From NCBI RefSeq assembly GCF_017591425.1, contig NW_024467106.1:20202501-20266500 (forward strand): a stretch of DNA of 64,000 nucleotides. Reading direction: 5' to 3'. Of this stretch, positions 43,681 through 55,160 are shown piece by piece (position 1 is the stretch's first letter; each line of letters begins with the position of its first letter). Below the pieces are notes generated by a model. That model was not told the origin of the DNA. It worked only from the letters and a program-made list of their open reading frames with translations, and did no database searches. This DNA comes from Ochotona curzoniae. Taxonomy: Eukaryota > Chordata > Mammalia > Lagomorpha > Ochotonidae. Made by a program: the position numbers and the translations under genes.

Positions 43681-44091
43681 GCTGGAGGATTGAGGCACGA
43701 GACGTCGTCTGACGGACAGTACAGCTGGGCATGGGAGGGGAAAGGAGCCTGAGCCTGCCTGGGGATTCTGAGGTGGATGGGAGCCTCTGAGCCCCGAAAG
43801 GTTTCCTCCTTTCCAGGTTATTTGGGATTTCCAGAGTTTGCATTTGCATCTTTAGTCACATTTCTTGAATGGCATTTCTGGGGCTACATTCTGGCTTGAT
43901 GGCTGCAATTCTGCACTTCTATTAAGTGCTTAATAGAACATTAAAATGATCACAGAGAAAAGTACTTTCCTTACTCCCATCTGGCTGCATAGCAACCACT
44001 TGCTTTTACCTTTGCACTGTTCCAGGTCTATACTTTTGCATATGTGTATATAAGGTTTGCAGAGCTCCTCTTTAAAAAAAAAATCTGTTTG

Positions 44092-44328
44092 GGGCCCAGT
44101 ACAAAGGTTCAGTGGCTAAATCCTCACCTTGTACATGCCAGGATCCCGTATGGGCACCGGTTCTGTCCCAGAAGCCCCAGTTTCTATCCAGTTCCCTGCT
44201 TGTGGCCTGGGAAAGCAGGAAAGGATGGCCCAAAGCCTTGGGATCCTGCACCCATGTGGGAGGTCCAGAAGAGGTTCCTGGCTCCTGGCTTTGGATCGGC
44301 TTAGCTCTGGCCATTGCGGCCACTTAGG
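44092..44328 (+). repeat. CSINE, younger subfamily, 3' truncated
   Basis: 'ggggcccagtacaaaggttc', 'agtggctaaatcctcacctt', 'atggcccaaagccttgggat', ending within 'gccattgcggccacttagga'. The A-rich tail is missing. Confidence 0.92.
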
Positions 44329-44759
44329 AGTCCCAAGTGTCCGCTTTGGTGGTGAGCTCCTGGAGGTGCTGCTGTATGATGTGTACTTTGTATAACGTGT
44401 GTTTTGAGTCAGTTGTGGGTGCCTTCTCCTTCACTCAGCCCCGCCTGTGCATTTGCTGCGCTGTCTGGAGACTCATCCCGTGTGTTGTGGTTTTATCCCA
44501 GGAAGTTTGGGGCTTCTCTCCCGGGACTCTTGCTTTATGCCTCACCTCCTCCAGGGTCAGTTTGGGGACTGCTGGCAGGCAGGGTCCTTTGTTCCCCTTA
44601 CCTTTCTGACCAACCTATTCAGTGTTGCCCAGTTTGTGGTCTACCACTTTATTTAAATTTTAAACCATCCCATATAGCTACAAAAGACTGGGCCATGAGT
44701 AGCTTGAAGAAAAATGATAAGTCAACATCCTTGCACCCACTCGATCCTTTGGCTTAAGA

Positions 44760-45110
44760 GCAAAGACCACCCCTGGGGTTGTTAGAAACCCTCTGCCCCT
44801 CCCAGGTCACATTCCTCTCCCACCTGAAGGTCATTCTGCCACCCCCAGTTTGCACTCCCCTCCCTCCACAAAGAGTTGTCTCCATCCCTTCCTCTTCATT
44901 GGTTTTCCACGTAAGTGCCTTTGCCCAAATGTGAGGTTGTTAAGTTTGCATGCTGTGAGCTTTACGTACATGGATTTGCATTTAACATTGTGTCTGTGAG
45001 ATCCATCCAGGTCAGGGAGGTTAACTCTACTTCTTCCTGTATGTCTGGGCATTTGAGATGTTTCCAGCTTGGGGCTGCTTTCACGCCCTCTGTAGTTGGT
45101 CTGGCAGTGG
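44760..45110 (-). mobile_element. Ancient LINE-1 fragment, antisense
   Basis: 'gcatttaacattgtgtctgt', 'gagatccatccaggtcaggg', 'gggcatttgagatgtttcca' and 'gcttggggctgctttcac' follow an antisense L1M-type order, diverged. Confidence 0.5.
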
Positions 45111-45486
45111 ACAGGTGCACGCAGGTGTGTGGGCAGGTCCTAGGGAGGAAGGGGGAGGCTGTAAGGCAAGGTCCATGCACAGTAGTTGTGCAGAGCTCCC
45201 GGCCCTGATGTCAGTGTTCCCCGGCTTGTTTGCCTTGGTTCCTTCATCTCCTGGGAGTCAGTGGCCTTCACTTTCCCCAGTTCTTGACAGGGCTGAGTAC
45301 TACCCATGTACTTTCCTTCCAGAATGCTCTGTGGTTTTCACCTGATTTGGGTGGTGCTATATTCTCCCACTGTTTTCTGCTGCTGCTCCCCGTCTCTGTC
45401 ACATGGTCTGCTGTGTCTTTCTTCATCTTTTGAGTAATCACAGTGGACCAAGAGAGTGCTTTATGTTTTTAATTTTTATTTTTTCC
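45111..45486. other. Intronic DNA, nothing firmly recognised
   Basis: Possibly the continuation of the preceding old LINE-1, too diverged to assign. Confidence 0.35.
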
Positions 45487-45815
45487 TTTTTTTTTTTTTA
45501 AGATTTGCTTATTTTTATTGGAAGGTCAGATGTTTACAGAGTGAAGGATAGACAGAGATCTTCCAACTACTGGTTCACTCCACAAGAAGCCGCAACAGTT
45601 GGTGCTTAGTCATTCTGAGGCCAGGTGCTTCTTCCGGGTCTCCTGCGTGGGTACAAGATCCCAAGGCTTTGGGCTATTCTTTTCTTTACTGCTTTCCCAG
45701 GCCACACACAGGGAGCTGGAAGGGAAGTGGAACAGCTGGGATATGAACCGGTCCCCATGTGGGATCCTGGGTGTGCAAAGTGAGGACTTTAGCCACTGAA
45801 CTACAATGCGGGTCC
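45487..45815 (-). repeat. CSINE, antisense, younger subfamily
   Basis: 'ttttaagatttgcttatttt', 'gatcttccaactactggttc', 'atcccaaggctttgggctat' and the reversed head 'ctacaatgcgggtcc'. Confidence 0.92.
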
Positions 45816-45832
45816 TTAATTTTTATTTCTAA

Positions 45833-45958
45833 AAAAGATTTATTTCTTTGAAAGGCAGAGTTACAGAGAGAGAGGTTGAGAGCTTCCATGCACTGGTTCA
45901 CTCCGCAGATGGCCTCAATGGCCTGTGGTTTAACGTGCTGGACCACAGTGCTGGACCT
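45833..45958 (-). repeat. CSINE, antisense, large internal deletion
   Basis: 'aagatttatttctttgaaag' and 'gcactggttcactccgcaga' join within about 30 bases to the reversed head 'accacagtgctggacc'. About 200 bases are missing. Confidence 0.85.
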
Positions 45959-46116
45959 GAGAAGGCCCTTGAAGTCTCAGGACCGACAAGCTTCCTGATT
46001 GCACTAAGCATTGATACCTGAAGTTCTGTTTCACTGTGGTAGGAGCTGAAATTTGTTGCTGTTGCTGGCTTTTGGTGAATCTCTGCAGGATCTGCAGTAT
46101 TCACTTCTGTTCTGCT

Positions 46117-46240
46117 TGTTTATTTAAGAGGAAGAGAGGGGGAAGGGAGAGCATGAGTATGCTCCTGCATGCGATACACTCCCCAAATGCCTGCAATGGT
46201 TGGGTTGAAGTGAGAAACTCAATCTAGCTCTCTATTCCCT
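46117..46240 (-). repeat. CSINE, antisense, truncated
   Basis: 'tgtttatttaagaggaagag', 'tacactccccaaatgcctgc' and 'aatggttgggttgaagtgag'. It then stops at the pyrimidine tract. Confidence 0.65.
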
Positions 46241-46525
46241 GCCCTCATCCCTGTTCCTCTTTCCCCTTGTTCCTCCCCCATCTCCCCTCCTCCTTCCCTT
46301 CCTCTTCCCCATCATCCTCCCCCCTCCTCTTTCCTTCTCAATCACTTTTCCTCCCCTTCTGTTTCCTCTTTCTCCTTGTTCTTCCACCTTGCTTCTTCTC
46401 GCTTCCTCCTTTACTTCCTCTTCCTCCTTCCCTGTCCTTCTCCCCTTTTTCCTGCTCCTCCTCCCTCCTCCCCTTCTCCCTTCTTCTTGTCCTTCCTCCC
46501 CCTTTTTTCCCTTTACCTTGCCCCT
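46239..46525 (+). repeat. Long polypyrimidine tract, (CTTCC)-rich
   Basis: About 285 bases overwhelmingly C and T ('cctccttcccttcctcttcc'), with few purines. Such homopyrimidine runs can form triplex (H-DNA). The long Pro/Ser/Leu frames here are low complexity. Confidence 0.9.
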
Positions 46526-47638
46526 GGTTGGGAAGGTCTCCTCTGCCTTAGACTGTCGCACCCCAGCTGGGTTCCCTCTCCTTCTCTCCTTTCAGGAGGT
46601 GCCAGTAGACATTGTAGAGAATGCACTATCAGTAGACTCCTCAGAGAGAAGAGAAACGGGCCTGACTGTGGGGCCAGGGAAACCACTGCATTTTTCTCCA
46701 GAAGGAGCCTTTGGAGACCACACATGATCCAAAACGCTGGTCCTGGGGTGGAAGTCCTTTTCTGGCTGCTTTGGGACACTCATTGTTGCTCACCTGTGGC
46801 TAATGAGCAGTAATGAGGGTGTAATAGGCTCAGCTTCCTGCATGCAGCCCTCCCGGCTGCCGCAGGTAAGGTTCAGGGAGCCTGCCTGTCCTGAAGCTCT
46901 GCTGTTTCTCCTGCAGCCAGTTGGGGTTCTCTCCGACACATTGGGTGGGGGTGGGGTGGGGTGTTGTCAGGCTCTCTGTCCATGGTGTGGGTGCGGCTTC
47001 ATCCAGGAAAGCCTGGTAAGCCATAAAGCTTTAGGAGGGTTGGTTATTAACCTGCACTGCATTCGCAGCTGCCTGTCTGTGGCTTTTCACCGAGACCACA
47101 GTCTGTTTATTGCTCCTGTGACCCAAGGCTTAAGCCACCTGCTCAGTTGCGATCTGTGCTGGCTGGCATTGTGGCTGCTTTGATGTCAGGAAGGGAGCTG
47201 GTCAAGGTCCAGGCAGGGGCCCAGGCTGCCTTGGAGCTGGTCCCAGCCATGCCTACAGGCCAGCAGAGTGGCAGATCCCCTGGGAGCAGGACTGTGCGTG
47301 ATGGGAGAGCCAGGAATTCCGGCTTGGAAGTGTCTGTCCAGGATCCTGCAGTGTTTAGAAGCTGTGGGGTTGACTTTGCTTTCTTGTCTGGGTCTGTGGA
47401 GCCTTATTCTAATGAGTGGAGGGGAGTTTCTGCTCATTAAAGTGGCTCCTGAAGAAAATGCAAAGGGAATGTGCTTTGTTTTTAGAGGCCAAGAGGGGTG
47501 ACACACAAAGAACACCTGTAACATGGCCTTTGTCTCCATTCCCTGGCCCAGGCTGAACTCTCCACACCTGAGTCCTTCCCAGTGGATGGATGCTGTGTGG
47601 CTCAGGGGCCTTTGGTGAGGTAACTAGCAGGCAGAAGA

Positions 47639-47642
<4 letters not shown>
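46526..47642. other. Intronic DNA, nothing recognised
   Basis: Unassigned sequence, ending in a CSINE-3'-end-like 'gcaggcagaagatctctttc' that feeds the TC tract. Confidence 0.4.

Positions 47643-47644
<2 letters not shown>

Positions 47645-47686
<42 letters not shown>
47645..47686 (+). repeat. (TC)21 microsatellite
   Basis: 42 uninterrupted bases of TC; the sequence before it ('gcagaagatctctttctctc') looks like the 3' part of a decayed sense CSINE. Confidence 0.95.
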
Positions 47687-47688
<2 letters not shown>

Positions 47689-47838
47689 GGGGTCAGTTTT
47701 GTACAGTGTTCCAGTCTTCATAAAATCATGACTGTCCTCTGACCTTTGTGGGGTTGCTAATGAGTTCTAACAGTGACTTCCAATGTTTACTTCCAGCTAC
47801 CATCAGCTGGGGAGCTTTAGCTTCCTTCTTGTAAAGGA

Positions 47839-48125
47839 TTTTTTTTTTTTAATTTGAAAGTCAAGAATTGCAGAGACTGAGAGAGAGGAAGAGATAGAGA
47901 GAAGGTCTTTCATCTGCTGGTTCACTTCCCAAATGGCTGTCTCAGTCAGAGCTGGGAACCTCTTCTGGGTCTTGCACCTGGGTGCAAGGACCCAAGCACC
48001 TGAGCCATCCTCTGCTCCTTTGCCAGGCCATAAGCAGGAAATTGGGTTGGAGGTAGAGAAGCTAGGACACAAACTGACACCCATATGGGGTAGCAGTGCT
48101 GCAGGTGCTACATCACCACACTGGC
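47839..48125 (-). repeat. CSINE, antisense
   Basis: 'tttttttttaatttgaaagt', 'catctgctggttcacttccc', 'aggacacaaactgacaccca' and the reversed head 'accacactggcc'. Confidence 0.88.
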
Positions 48126-48334
48126 CACTGGGGGACTTGGCAGTGTGGCTTCAGGGATACACCCTAGATGGCCATGGCCAGGTTTGCTGGTCTTGGGCAG
48201 TGAGATGCATTCATCACAATGCTTTAAATCTCTCAGGGAGACAGCCAGATTTGAGAGCTGATGTGTGGTGTGGTCACATCCATTACATTTTCAGGCTGTT
48301 ATGTGTTTAGCTCAAACTTTCACCTTACCCGGTT

Positions 48335-48500
48335 TTGTTTAGTCCTTACATCCTCTTTTAGAGAATTGTGGGTACTCTGATCTTCTAGAAATCTCAGCAG
48401 CAAGAAAATTGGGGCCAGCATCCCACAGCTGATAAGTGATCGAAGCAGGCTCACCATAGTTTTCAGGCTCTGGGTCCGCTTCTCTGCACTGATTCTGACA
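48335..48500 (+). repeat. MIR-like ancient SINE
   Basis: 'tttagtccttacatcctctt', 'tcccacagctgataagtgat' and 'gttttcaggctctgggtccg' follow the MIR order. Confidence 0.55.
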
Positions 48501-48526
48501 GCTCCCACCAGCCTTCCCCACTCCCC

Positions 48527-48556
48527 GGCTGGTACAGGCTGGCACAGGCTGGCACT
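48527..48556 (+). repeat. Tandem 10-mer, three copies
   Basis: 'ggctggtaca', 'ggctggcaca', 'ggctggcact' in a row; a minor slippage repeat. Confidence 0.85.
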
Positions 48557-48763
48557 GGCCCCAGCCCCTTACTTACTAGCTGAGTCTTAGATCTTATGGG
48601 CCTAGCCCTCCCTCAGAGCCCACTTCAGAGGCTCTGTGTTTCAGGAAGGTGGTCCCAGACCACTGCTCCTCCTTGAGCTTCCCGTAGGCTTGGGTGCTTA
48701 CAGGGCTCCCTGTCCACTCACCAGTGTGGTGCCACCATTGTCACTGTCACACCAAAACACTTT

Positions 48764-48800
48764 CATCACCTAGAAGGGAAACCCATCACCTAGAAGGGAA
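48764..48800 (+). repeat. 20-bp tandem duplication
   Basis: 'catcacctagaagggaa' occurs at 48,764-48,780 and 48,784-48,800, period 20. The copies are nearly identical over the full unit. Confidence 0.85.
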
Positions 48801-48970
48801 TCCTACTCAGTAGTCATCCCTGTTCCTCCCCACCTCCTCCAGCCTCAGGGAACCACTGTGTTCTCCCCTGTGGATTTGCTGACCTTGTATACTTAACTAG
48901 AGTCATTCAGTGTATGCATTTTGTATCAGGTTTCTTTCACCGTAACTTCATGTTTTCCAGTTGCATTCAC
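48801..48970 (-). mobile_element. Ancient LINE-1 fragment, antisense
   Basis: 'ctccagcctcagggaaccac', 'cctgtggatttgctgacctt' and 'gtatcaggtttctttcaccg' match the 3'-region order of an antisense old LINE-1. Confidence 0.6.
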
Positions 48971-48974
48971 TATT

Positions 48975-49150
48975 TACGCTGTTCAGAGCCCTTTATGTGG
49001 ATTAACTCTTGGATGCCTCACAGCTAATGAAGTAGGTTGTTCCTTTAAGCATCCTCATTATGCAGATGAGGGGGCAGAAGCACAGAGAGGTTAAGTCACT
49101 GCTGGGGCACACTCAGCAGGTAGTGCTCTTGGCTGTGGCACTGCCCTTCT
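48975..49150 (+). repeat. MIR-like ancient SINE
   Basis: 'tttatgtggattaactcttg', 'tcattatgcagatgaggggg', 'cacagagaggttaagtcact' and 'gcagcaggtagtgctcttgg'-like end follow MIR closely. Confidence 0.8.
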
Positions 49151-49364
49151 GGGAGCTATTGACCTAGACTCTTAATACTGGCACCATTAACCCAGACTGT
49201 GAATCAGCATTTGAAGCATGGAGCCGAAACTCCTTCAAACAGCGTAGGGTGCAGCTCCCAGGATAGAATCAGAGCTGCCACTCAACGAAATGTAAAACAG
49301 AATGACTGGAGGAATCGGGATTCTGCAGTTAAGGTTCTTGGTCTGTGACCAGCATTTTGATTTA

Positions 49365-49615
49365 GGGGGTGAAACCACCACCTGTGACCCTGGCATCCCT
49401 TCTCAGAGCATTGGTCCAAGCCTGGCTGCTCTGTTTCCCATTCAGCTCCCTGCTAGTGCTCCTATGAAAGCAGTGAAAAATGGCCCTGTTACCCACGTGG
49501 GATCCCCAGATGGTGTTCCAGGCTCGTGGCTTTGACCCAGCCCTGCCCTGGCCTTTGCGGCCAACTGGAGGAATGAGCCAGCAGATGGAAGAAGATTGCT
49601 GTCTGTCACTGCCTT
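49365..49615 (+). repeat. CSINE, older type, 5' degraded
   Basis: 'cattcagctccctgctagtg', 'gttacccacgtgggatcccc' and 'ggaggaatgagccagcagat'. The first 40 bases are too diverged to read. Confidence 0.82.
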
Positions 49616-49985
49616 TCGATGGAATGGGCAGATATTGTTAGATTTCTTACAGATGTTAAATAGTGAGCATCGTGTTGTTTTCCTAGTATCAGAAGCCAAT
49701 TGAGGTGTTGAGGGCTGAGTCTGAAGGACTCTTGAAAGGCAAGAACACCCCAGGAAAGGCTTTCTTGTTGTATATTGGACAGAGTTCCAAGCACCTGGTG
49801 GATTTACTGTTAATTCTCACCGAAACTGCACTAGGCCACCACTACCCCGTCTGAGAGCTGAACACACACAAAGCAGCGAGTGCTACTCTTGAGGTCTGGC
49901 GCTTACAAGGCAGCAGACCCGGAAAGAAGTCTAGCTCTAGTGGCCACATGCTGGTATCTTTTCCCTCCTTAAAAATATAAAGGGG

Positions 49986-50180
49986 GCAGGCGGGCATTTG
50001 GCTCAGCCCTTCAGCTCCCTGTTAGGATACCTGTGTCCCACATGCAGGGCCTGGATTCAAGTACCAGCTCTGGCTCCCAGTCCCAGGTTTCAGCTAATGC
50101 AGGCCCTGGGAGATAGCAGTGATGGCTACAAGTCGTTGGATTCCTGCCACCCAAATGGGAGACCAGAATTGAGTACCTGG
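49986..50180 (+). repeat. CSINE, 3' truncated
   Basis: 'gggcaggcgggcatttggct', 'gatagcagtgatggctacaa', 'cacccaaatgggagaccaga'. It ends near 'gaattgagtacctgg'. Confidence 0.82.
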
Positions 50181-50867
50181 ATGACAAGACTGTGTCACAG
50201 CAGCCCGGGCTGACTGAGAAGAACTGTGCTGTTTGTTCTTTTGACTCATGTGAGCCCTTCACCATTTGGTTCAGCTTCTCTGACTGGTGCAATGCCAGGC
50301 AGAAAGGCTTGGCCAGTACCATAGCAGATAGGCAGGACTGGGTGGTGGTTTGTGGGGAGTTGGGGTGGATGTTGATTGGAGATGGTTTCAGACAGGTGAA
50401 ATTAAGCTCATTCTGATCTGGAGCCCTGGAGGGTCGGAGCCCTGCTGGAAGAATCTTGCTCAGCAGCCTCCCTGAGGAGGGTGCAGGTGGAGGTGTTTGG
50501 AAAAACAGCCTGTGAGTCACAGGGGGCTGGAGCAGGGAGACAGGAGCAAGGCCCTGAGCATCTGTGGGATGCTGCAAGGTGGGCAGACTTACTGAGAGGT
50601 GGTTGTCTGAATCCTAGTGTACACTGTGATGGTGCTGAGATAGTAGGAGTGGCAGGCGCCTCATTGAGGACTTGGGAGCCGATGCATTTGGTGACTGGAG
50701 TTGGGGGTAAAGTCGATGGTTGAAGCTGCAATGTGGCTCCCAGGATCTGTGCTTGGCAGTTGATGAAGTTGAAAATTCAGGGGTGAAGCAGCTATAAGGA
50801 GAAGTCCTAAGACTGTTCGCTGGGTCCTTGTTTCAAAAGTTCGCAAATGTGAGGCATTTTTGTATTT
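50181..50867. other. Intronic DNA, nothing recognised
   Basis: A 188-codon minus-strand frame overlaps this block and the preceding SINE (50,011-50,577); its SINE part rules it out as a gene. Confidence 0.45.
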
Positions 50868-51197
50868 TTTTTAAGCTTTTTTTTTTTTTTTTGGAAAGTC
50901 CGATTTATAGAGAGGAGGAGAGAGAGAAGATCTTCTATCTGCTGGTCCCCTCCCACCCCCCCAAGTAGCCTCAATGGCTGAAGCTAAGCTGATCCGAAGC
51001 CAGGAGCCAGGGCCGCCTCTGGGTCTTCCACACAGGTGCAGGATACCAAGGCTTTGGGTCCTTCTCCACTTCTTTTCCAGGCCACAGGCAGGGAGCTAGA
51101 AGGAAAGTGGAGCAGCTGGGGTATGAACTGGTGCTATATAGAATCCTGGCACGTGCAAGGCAAAGACTTTAGCCACCAGGTTATCATACTGGGCCCC
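50868..51197 (-). repeat. CSINE, antisense, younger subfamily
   Basis: T run, then 'gatcttctatctgctggtcc', 'ataccaaggctttgggtcct', 'gcaaggcaaagactttagcc' and the reversed head 'atcatactgggcccc'. Confidence 0.92.
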
Positions 51198-51289
51198 ATT
51201 TTTGTGTTTTTTAAAGAGTCTTCCCACAATAGTGTAAGTTTCAGTATGTCAGAAAGCCTTAATTTGTTCCTGATGTTTATATTCTTTTA

Positions 51290-51550
51290 AAATTAACTTG
51301 GTTTTTACTTTATTTGAGAAGCAGGGAGGAGGGGAGTGATAAGGCAGAATGAGAAATATCTCTTTTGTAGGTTCATTCCCCAGATGCCTGCGTCAGCCAG
51401 AGCTGGGCCAGGCAGAACCCCATCCAGGATGGTCTCCCACATGGTGATAGTGACCCAAGCCCCGAGCCCTCAGCTGCCACCATTTCCTGTGCACATTAGT
51501 AGGAAGCTAGAACAGGAAGCAGAGTAGCTGGGACTTGAAGCTGGTCCATC
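51290..51550 (-). repeat. CSINE, antisense, diverged
   Basis: 'ttttactttatttgagaagc', 'ggttcattccccagatgcct', 'tgacccaagccccgagccct' and 'agtagctgggacttgaagct'. The reversed head is degraded. Confidence 0.78.
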
Positions 51551-54104
51551 ACGAGGGTTGGATGTTTGGACACAAGTCCTGGAAGGATTTAAGTTCTCAT
51601 CCAGCAGGGCTAGCATGGGAGAGTGAAATGGAGAGCAGGGTTGCCATGGCTGATATTGATTGGACGTCTTTGCTGTGCCACGCCCAGGCCCCCTGTATTG
51701 TTTGGACTTCCAACTCACAGAGTCCCTGAGTGTAGGAGTTTGATGTGCCTGCCACCAGGTAGTACGGGTGAGAAAAGGGAGGTGACTCTTGGCCACCTGC
51801 TCTCTGTTGCCTCAGAGGAGTTGCCGTTTTCAAATGAGACAGGCACAAAACTAAGCCAGGTGTCAGGTGCATACAAGATGGAGTCAGAGATACACCCCTC
51901 TCCCCATGCCTCATGTATTTGCAGAAGTCTCTGTGTGTTCATAGGTCTATTCACATTGCCTGCTCGAGCAGGAAGAACCAGGACAAGTGGCAGTATTGTT
52001 CTCAGAATTGTACTCCATCTTGCTTCTCTGAGGATGCCAAACATCAGCTGTTGGGGTCAGCACTCTGGTCTGGGGTAGTCCATGCTGCACACGTGGCGGG
52101 TAAGAGCTGGTGTCTAACATGGTCCCAAGGGGGGGAAGAAAAAGCGGTACCTGAGCAGGCGTTGAACATCACAGCTCTGAATCCCAGTTGGGGGTATTTT
52201 TATCTGCAACGTTGATCTCGAAGATTTATAGTTCAGGCACGTAAGATGGTACAGGAAGGTTGATGTAGACGTGTCTGCAGCAGATTGGCCCCACCTGGAG
52301 TCTGAGGCGCACCCTTCTGCCCCTACCTGCATTATGCTGAAGGAAATTCACTTTCTCCTCCAGAGACTGAGACCAGTCCCTGTTTACTTGCAGCTGTAGA
52401 CCTTGCAAAATGAGGCTGCAGAGAAAACACATCAGAGCAGCTGTTGCCTTGGGGGCTGGAGGAGGCTGGGACTGACGGGGAAGTTCCTGCCGAGAGAGAT
52501 GGTGCTGAGTGGTGCCGGGCTGCAGGTCGCACAGAGGTTGCCATTTGTCAAAATGGAGTGGCTTGGGTGTGTGTGTGTATGTGTGTGTGAGTGTGACTTA
52601 ACCGCCATTCCCTCAAAAAGACATCTAAAGCAGTTAGCAGGAGGTGAAGGCTGGGTAGAGCAAGAGAGGCCCTCAGTCTGGATGCTTGCTAACCCTGAGT
52701 GGCAGCCGGGTGTTAGCAGCATGGTTGTGTTTACTTTGTTCTTCCTTGCGATTGTTCCCGAAAACAAGCTGCTTCAAAAGAGCAGCAGCTGTCAGGCAGT
52801 GTGTGCTGATTCCTTCTTCGGGGAGGTCTGTGTGTCGTCTCTCGGGGAGAGAGCAGGCTGCCAGGCAGTGGAGTGGGTCTCTGTGGCCTTGCCCCCTGTC
52901 TACCTGCTTGGTGATGGTGAACTTTGCCTCGTTGCCACTGGCACCTGCCACCACCCTGTCCTTTGCTGTCCCTTTGATCCAAGAACAAACCCTCCCCTTC
53001 CGTTGACTTTGACCACCCACTCCACCTACCTTGTCTCTTCTTATCTTTGGCTCCTCCCTCCCTCTGTGATGCCATGTCTTTTTTTCTGCTGTGGGTGCAC
53101 CCACAAAAGGTGAATTTCATGGGTCTTGTTTCCTCTTAGCGCTGTCAAATGGCACCCATGTGCCTTTGTGCAGAGAAAGGAGCTCTGGCGCCGGAGGGGC
53201 ATGCCTCCCCCAGGCAGCCATGAAAGACACCACACAGTAACAATGGCTGGAGCTTCAAGGGGGCAGCTGCGACTCCTGGTACCCGTGGGAAGGAAGGGAT
53301 GGGTGGAGATCAGGCCGAGGTGCGCGGGAGATGGGGGCGGGGAAGGGTCTGTTTTATTGGCCTGGGTGGTGGCTGCCAGGTATGTTCGCTTTGCCAGTTC
53401 CTTCAGTTGTGCACCTGTGACCTGTGCACTTTTGTCCACATAAGCTCGAAGCCTGGGCAAGGTTTCTAAAAATGATCCTGCTCGATAGTAGCAATTCGTA
53501 TTTAGAGATTGTCTTGGAAGATGGGCCAATACGGTATGATTTCCCGTAGAGCAGTAGTTGGCCAGACCTGCAGTTCCTCAGAGCCCAGCTTGGGGTGGTG
53601 CCTGTATACTCTATTACAGATGTGTCTCCTGCTTTAAATTCTCTGGGTGACTTAAAAGGTAGAAGGCTTGTGGAGATGCAAGACCTGGTTTAGGGGCAGC
53701 CTGGTAGTAATACTTTTTGGCATGGATTTGAAAAGCCTTGGCCACTGGAGTCCTCCCTTGGTCACCTGCTATTGCCCCTGTCCAATAGGTGAGGCCATTC
53801 CAAGAGAATTAGTTCTGCCTGAGCTAGGAAAAATTAGGGTTAGCTTATGACTAACCTGGAGCAGTTAAAGGTGATGATCTGTTACTATATTTGTACCAAG
53901 GTATTTAGTTCTGTAAATAATTTCCTATTTGTGTGTTCCATTTTAAAGTAACATTTCATAATAGTCCTAGTTAAAGCTTGTACCTTGTTTGGCATTCAGT
54001 TGTTGCTTTTACAAATGCATGTATTTTTTTTCCCTCAGGTAATGCATAGAGAAAGGCTAAGATTTTTGTGTGAAAAAGTTATGGCCAAGGTCTTTCTCCT
54101 GAGG
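51551..54104. other. Intronic DNA, no repeat recognised except a GT tract
   Basis: About 2.5 kb with only a GT-rich patch at 52,566-52,600. The 236-codon + frame (52,403-53,113) spans it, and overlapping minus frames of 129-162 codons have no domain or splice-compatible conservation that I can see. Confidence 0.45.
52566..52600 (+). repeat. (GT)n imperfect microsatellite
   Basis: 'gtgtgtgtgtgtatgtgtgt' with one TA and one GA interruption. Confidence 0.88.
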
Positions 54105-54385
54105 TGGATGCTAGGCACAGCTGTTAAGACACCACTTGGGGTCCCTGAGTCCCATAACCATGTGCCCAGGTTTGAATTCTAGCTCTGCTTCCCTTTGCAG
54201 CTTCCTGCTAACCCACGTCCAGGAAGGCAGCTGGTAGTAGTCCACCTGCTTGATTCCCATCATCCTTGTGGCAGATCCAGATGGAGCTCCTGGCTTCAGC
54301 CTGGCCCAGCCACAGCTATGTTGAACATTTGGGAATGAACCAGTGAATGAAAGATCTGTCTTTCAGATAAATGAAAACTATTTTT
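54105..54385 (+). repeat. CSINE, diverged
   Basis: 'ttaagacaccacttggggtc', 'caggtttgaattctagctct', 'ggagctcctggcttcagcct' and 'gggaatgaaccagtgaatga'. Confidence 0.85.
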
Positions 54386-54777
54386 TCAAAGAAAATTCTT
54401 TGCACAATCACTCACACTAGCTATAACCCACCTACTTGATATACTGCTCTGTTTCCAAATCTCAGCCGAAGGCGAGGCAGTGAGTGCTGCACCCTCATTT
54501 TTCCATCTGAAGGGGTCCTTCTCTAGCTTCTTTCTGCAAGGAGCAGCAGCTTGTTTTGTTTGTTTGTTTGTTTGAGACTACTAACTCACCCACCAGTCCC
54601 ACCCTTAAAAGGAAAAATCAAAGGCTACCTGCAAGATGACAATTTGATTTGTATTTTCCTCCATCAGATGACTGGATAGTGTTGCCCTAGTTACAGCTTG
54701 ATCACTCTAGCAGCCAAGCTCACCATAGACAGGGTTACTGGCTGTGCATCCTTTGCAACGAGTCTTTTATTAAAGCA
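54386..54777. other. Intronic spacer with (TTTG)n
   Basis: A (TTTG)5-6 tract at about 54,553-54,576; otherwise unassigned. Confidence 0.5.
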
Positions 54778-55050
54778 ATGGATTTCTTGACTTGAAAGGC
54801 AGAATGAAGAGAGGGAGAAACAGGAAGACGTATCCTGGTTCACTCATGCCACAATACTCAAGTGTGGGACAGGCTGCTGCCAAAAGCCTGGAATTCCCTC
54901 TGGGGGCCTCCCATGTGGGTGGCAGGCACCCAAGTACTTGGGCCATTTCTCTTCGGCTGCTTTCCTGGGCTGTTAGCAGGCAACTGAATTGGAGGTAGAG
55001 CAGATGGAACTATAACTGGTGCTTTGCTGGGGGCTAACTGACATCACAAG
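54778..55050 (-). repeat. CSINE, antisense, diverged
   Basis: 'ttgacttgaaaggcagaatg', 'gtatcctggttcactcatgc', 'acccaagtacttgggccatt' and 'gtagagcagatggaactata'. Confidence 0.85.
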
Positions 55051-55110
55051 CTGCTGCCTAAACTCACCATGCTGTGTGTTAGCCCTTCAGTAATCTTGTA
55101 TCTTACGAAA

Positions 55111-55113
<3 letters not shown>

Positions 55114-55159
<46 letters not shown>
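55114..55159 (+). repeat. (CA)23 microsatellite
   Basis: 46 uninterrupted bases of CA. Confidence 0.97.

Positions 55160-55160
<1 letters not shown>

Noticed and set aside
46232..46813. Lys/Glu/Gly- and Pro/Ser/Leu-rich frames of 109-145 codons
   Set aside because: Products of the polypyrimidine tract, low complexity on both strands.
50011..50577. 188-codon minus-strand frame
   Set aside because: Partly encoded by a CSINE and shows no domain; chance frame.
52403..53113. 236-codon + frame in intron 1
   Set aside because: Includes a GT microsatellite, overlaps open frames on the other strand, has no recognisable domain, and nothing suggests transcription.
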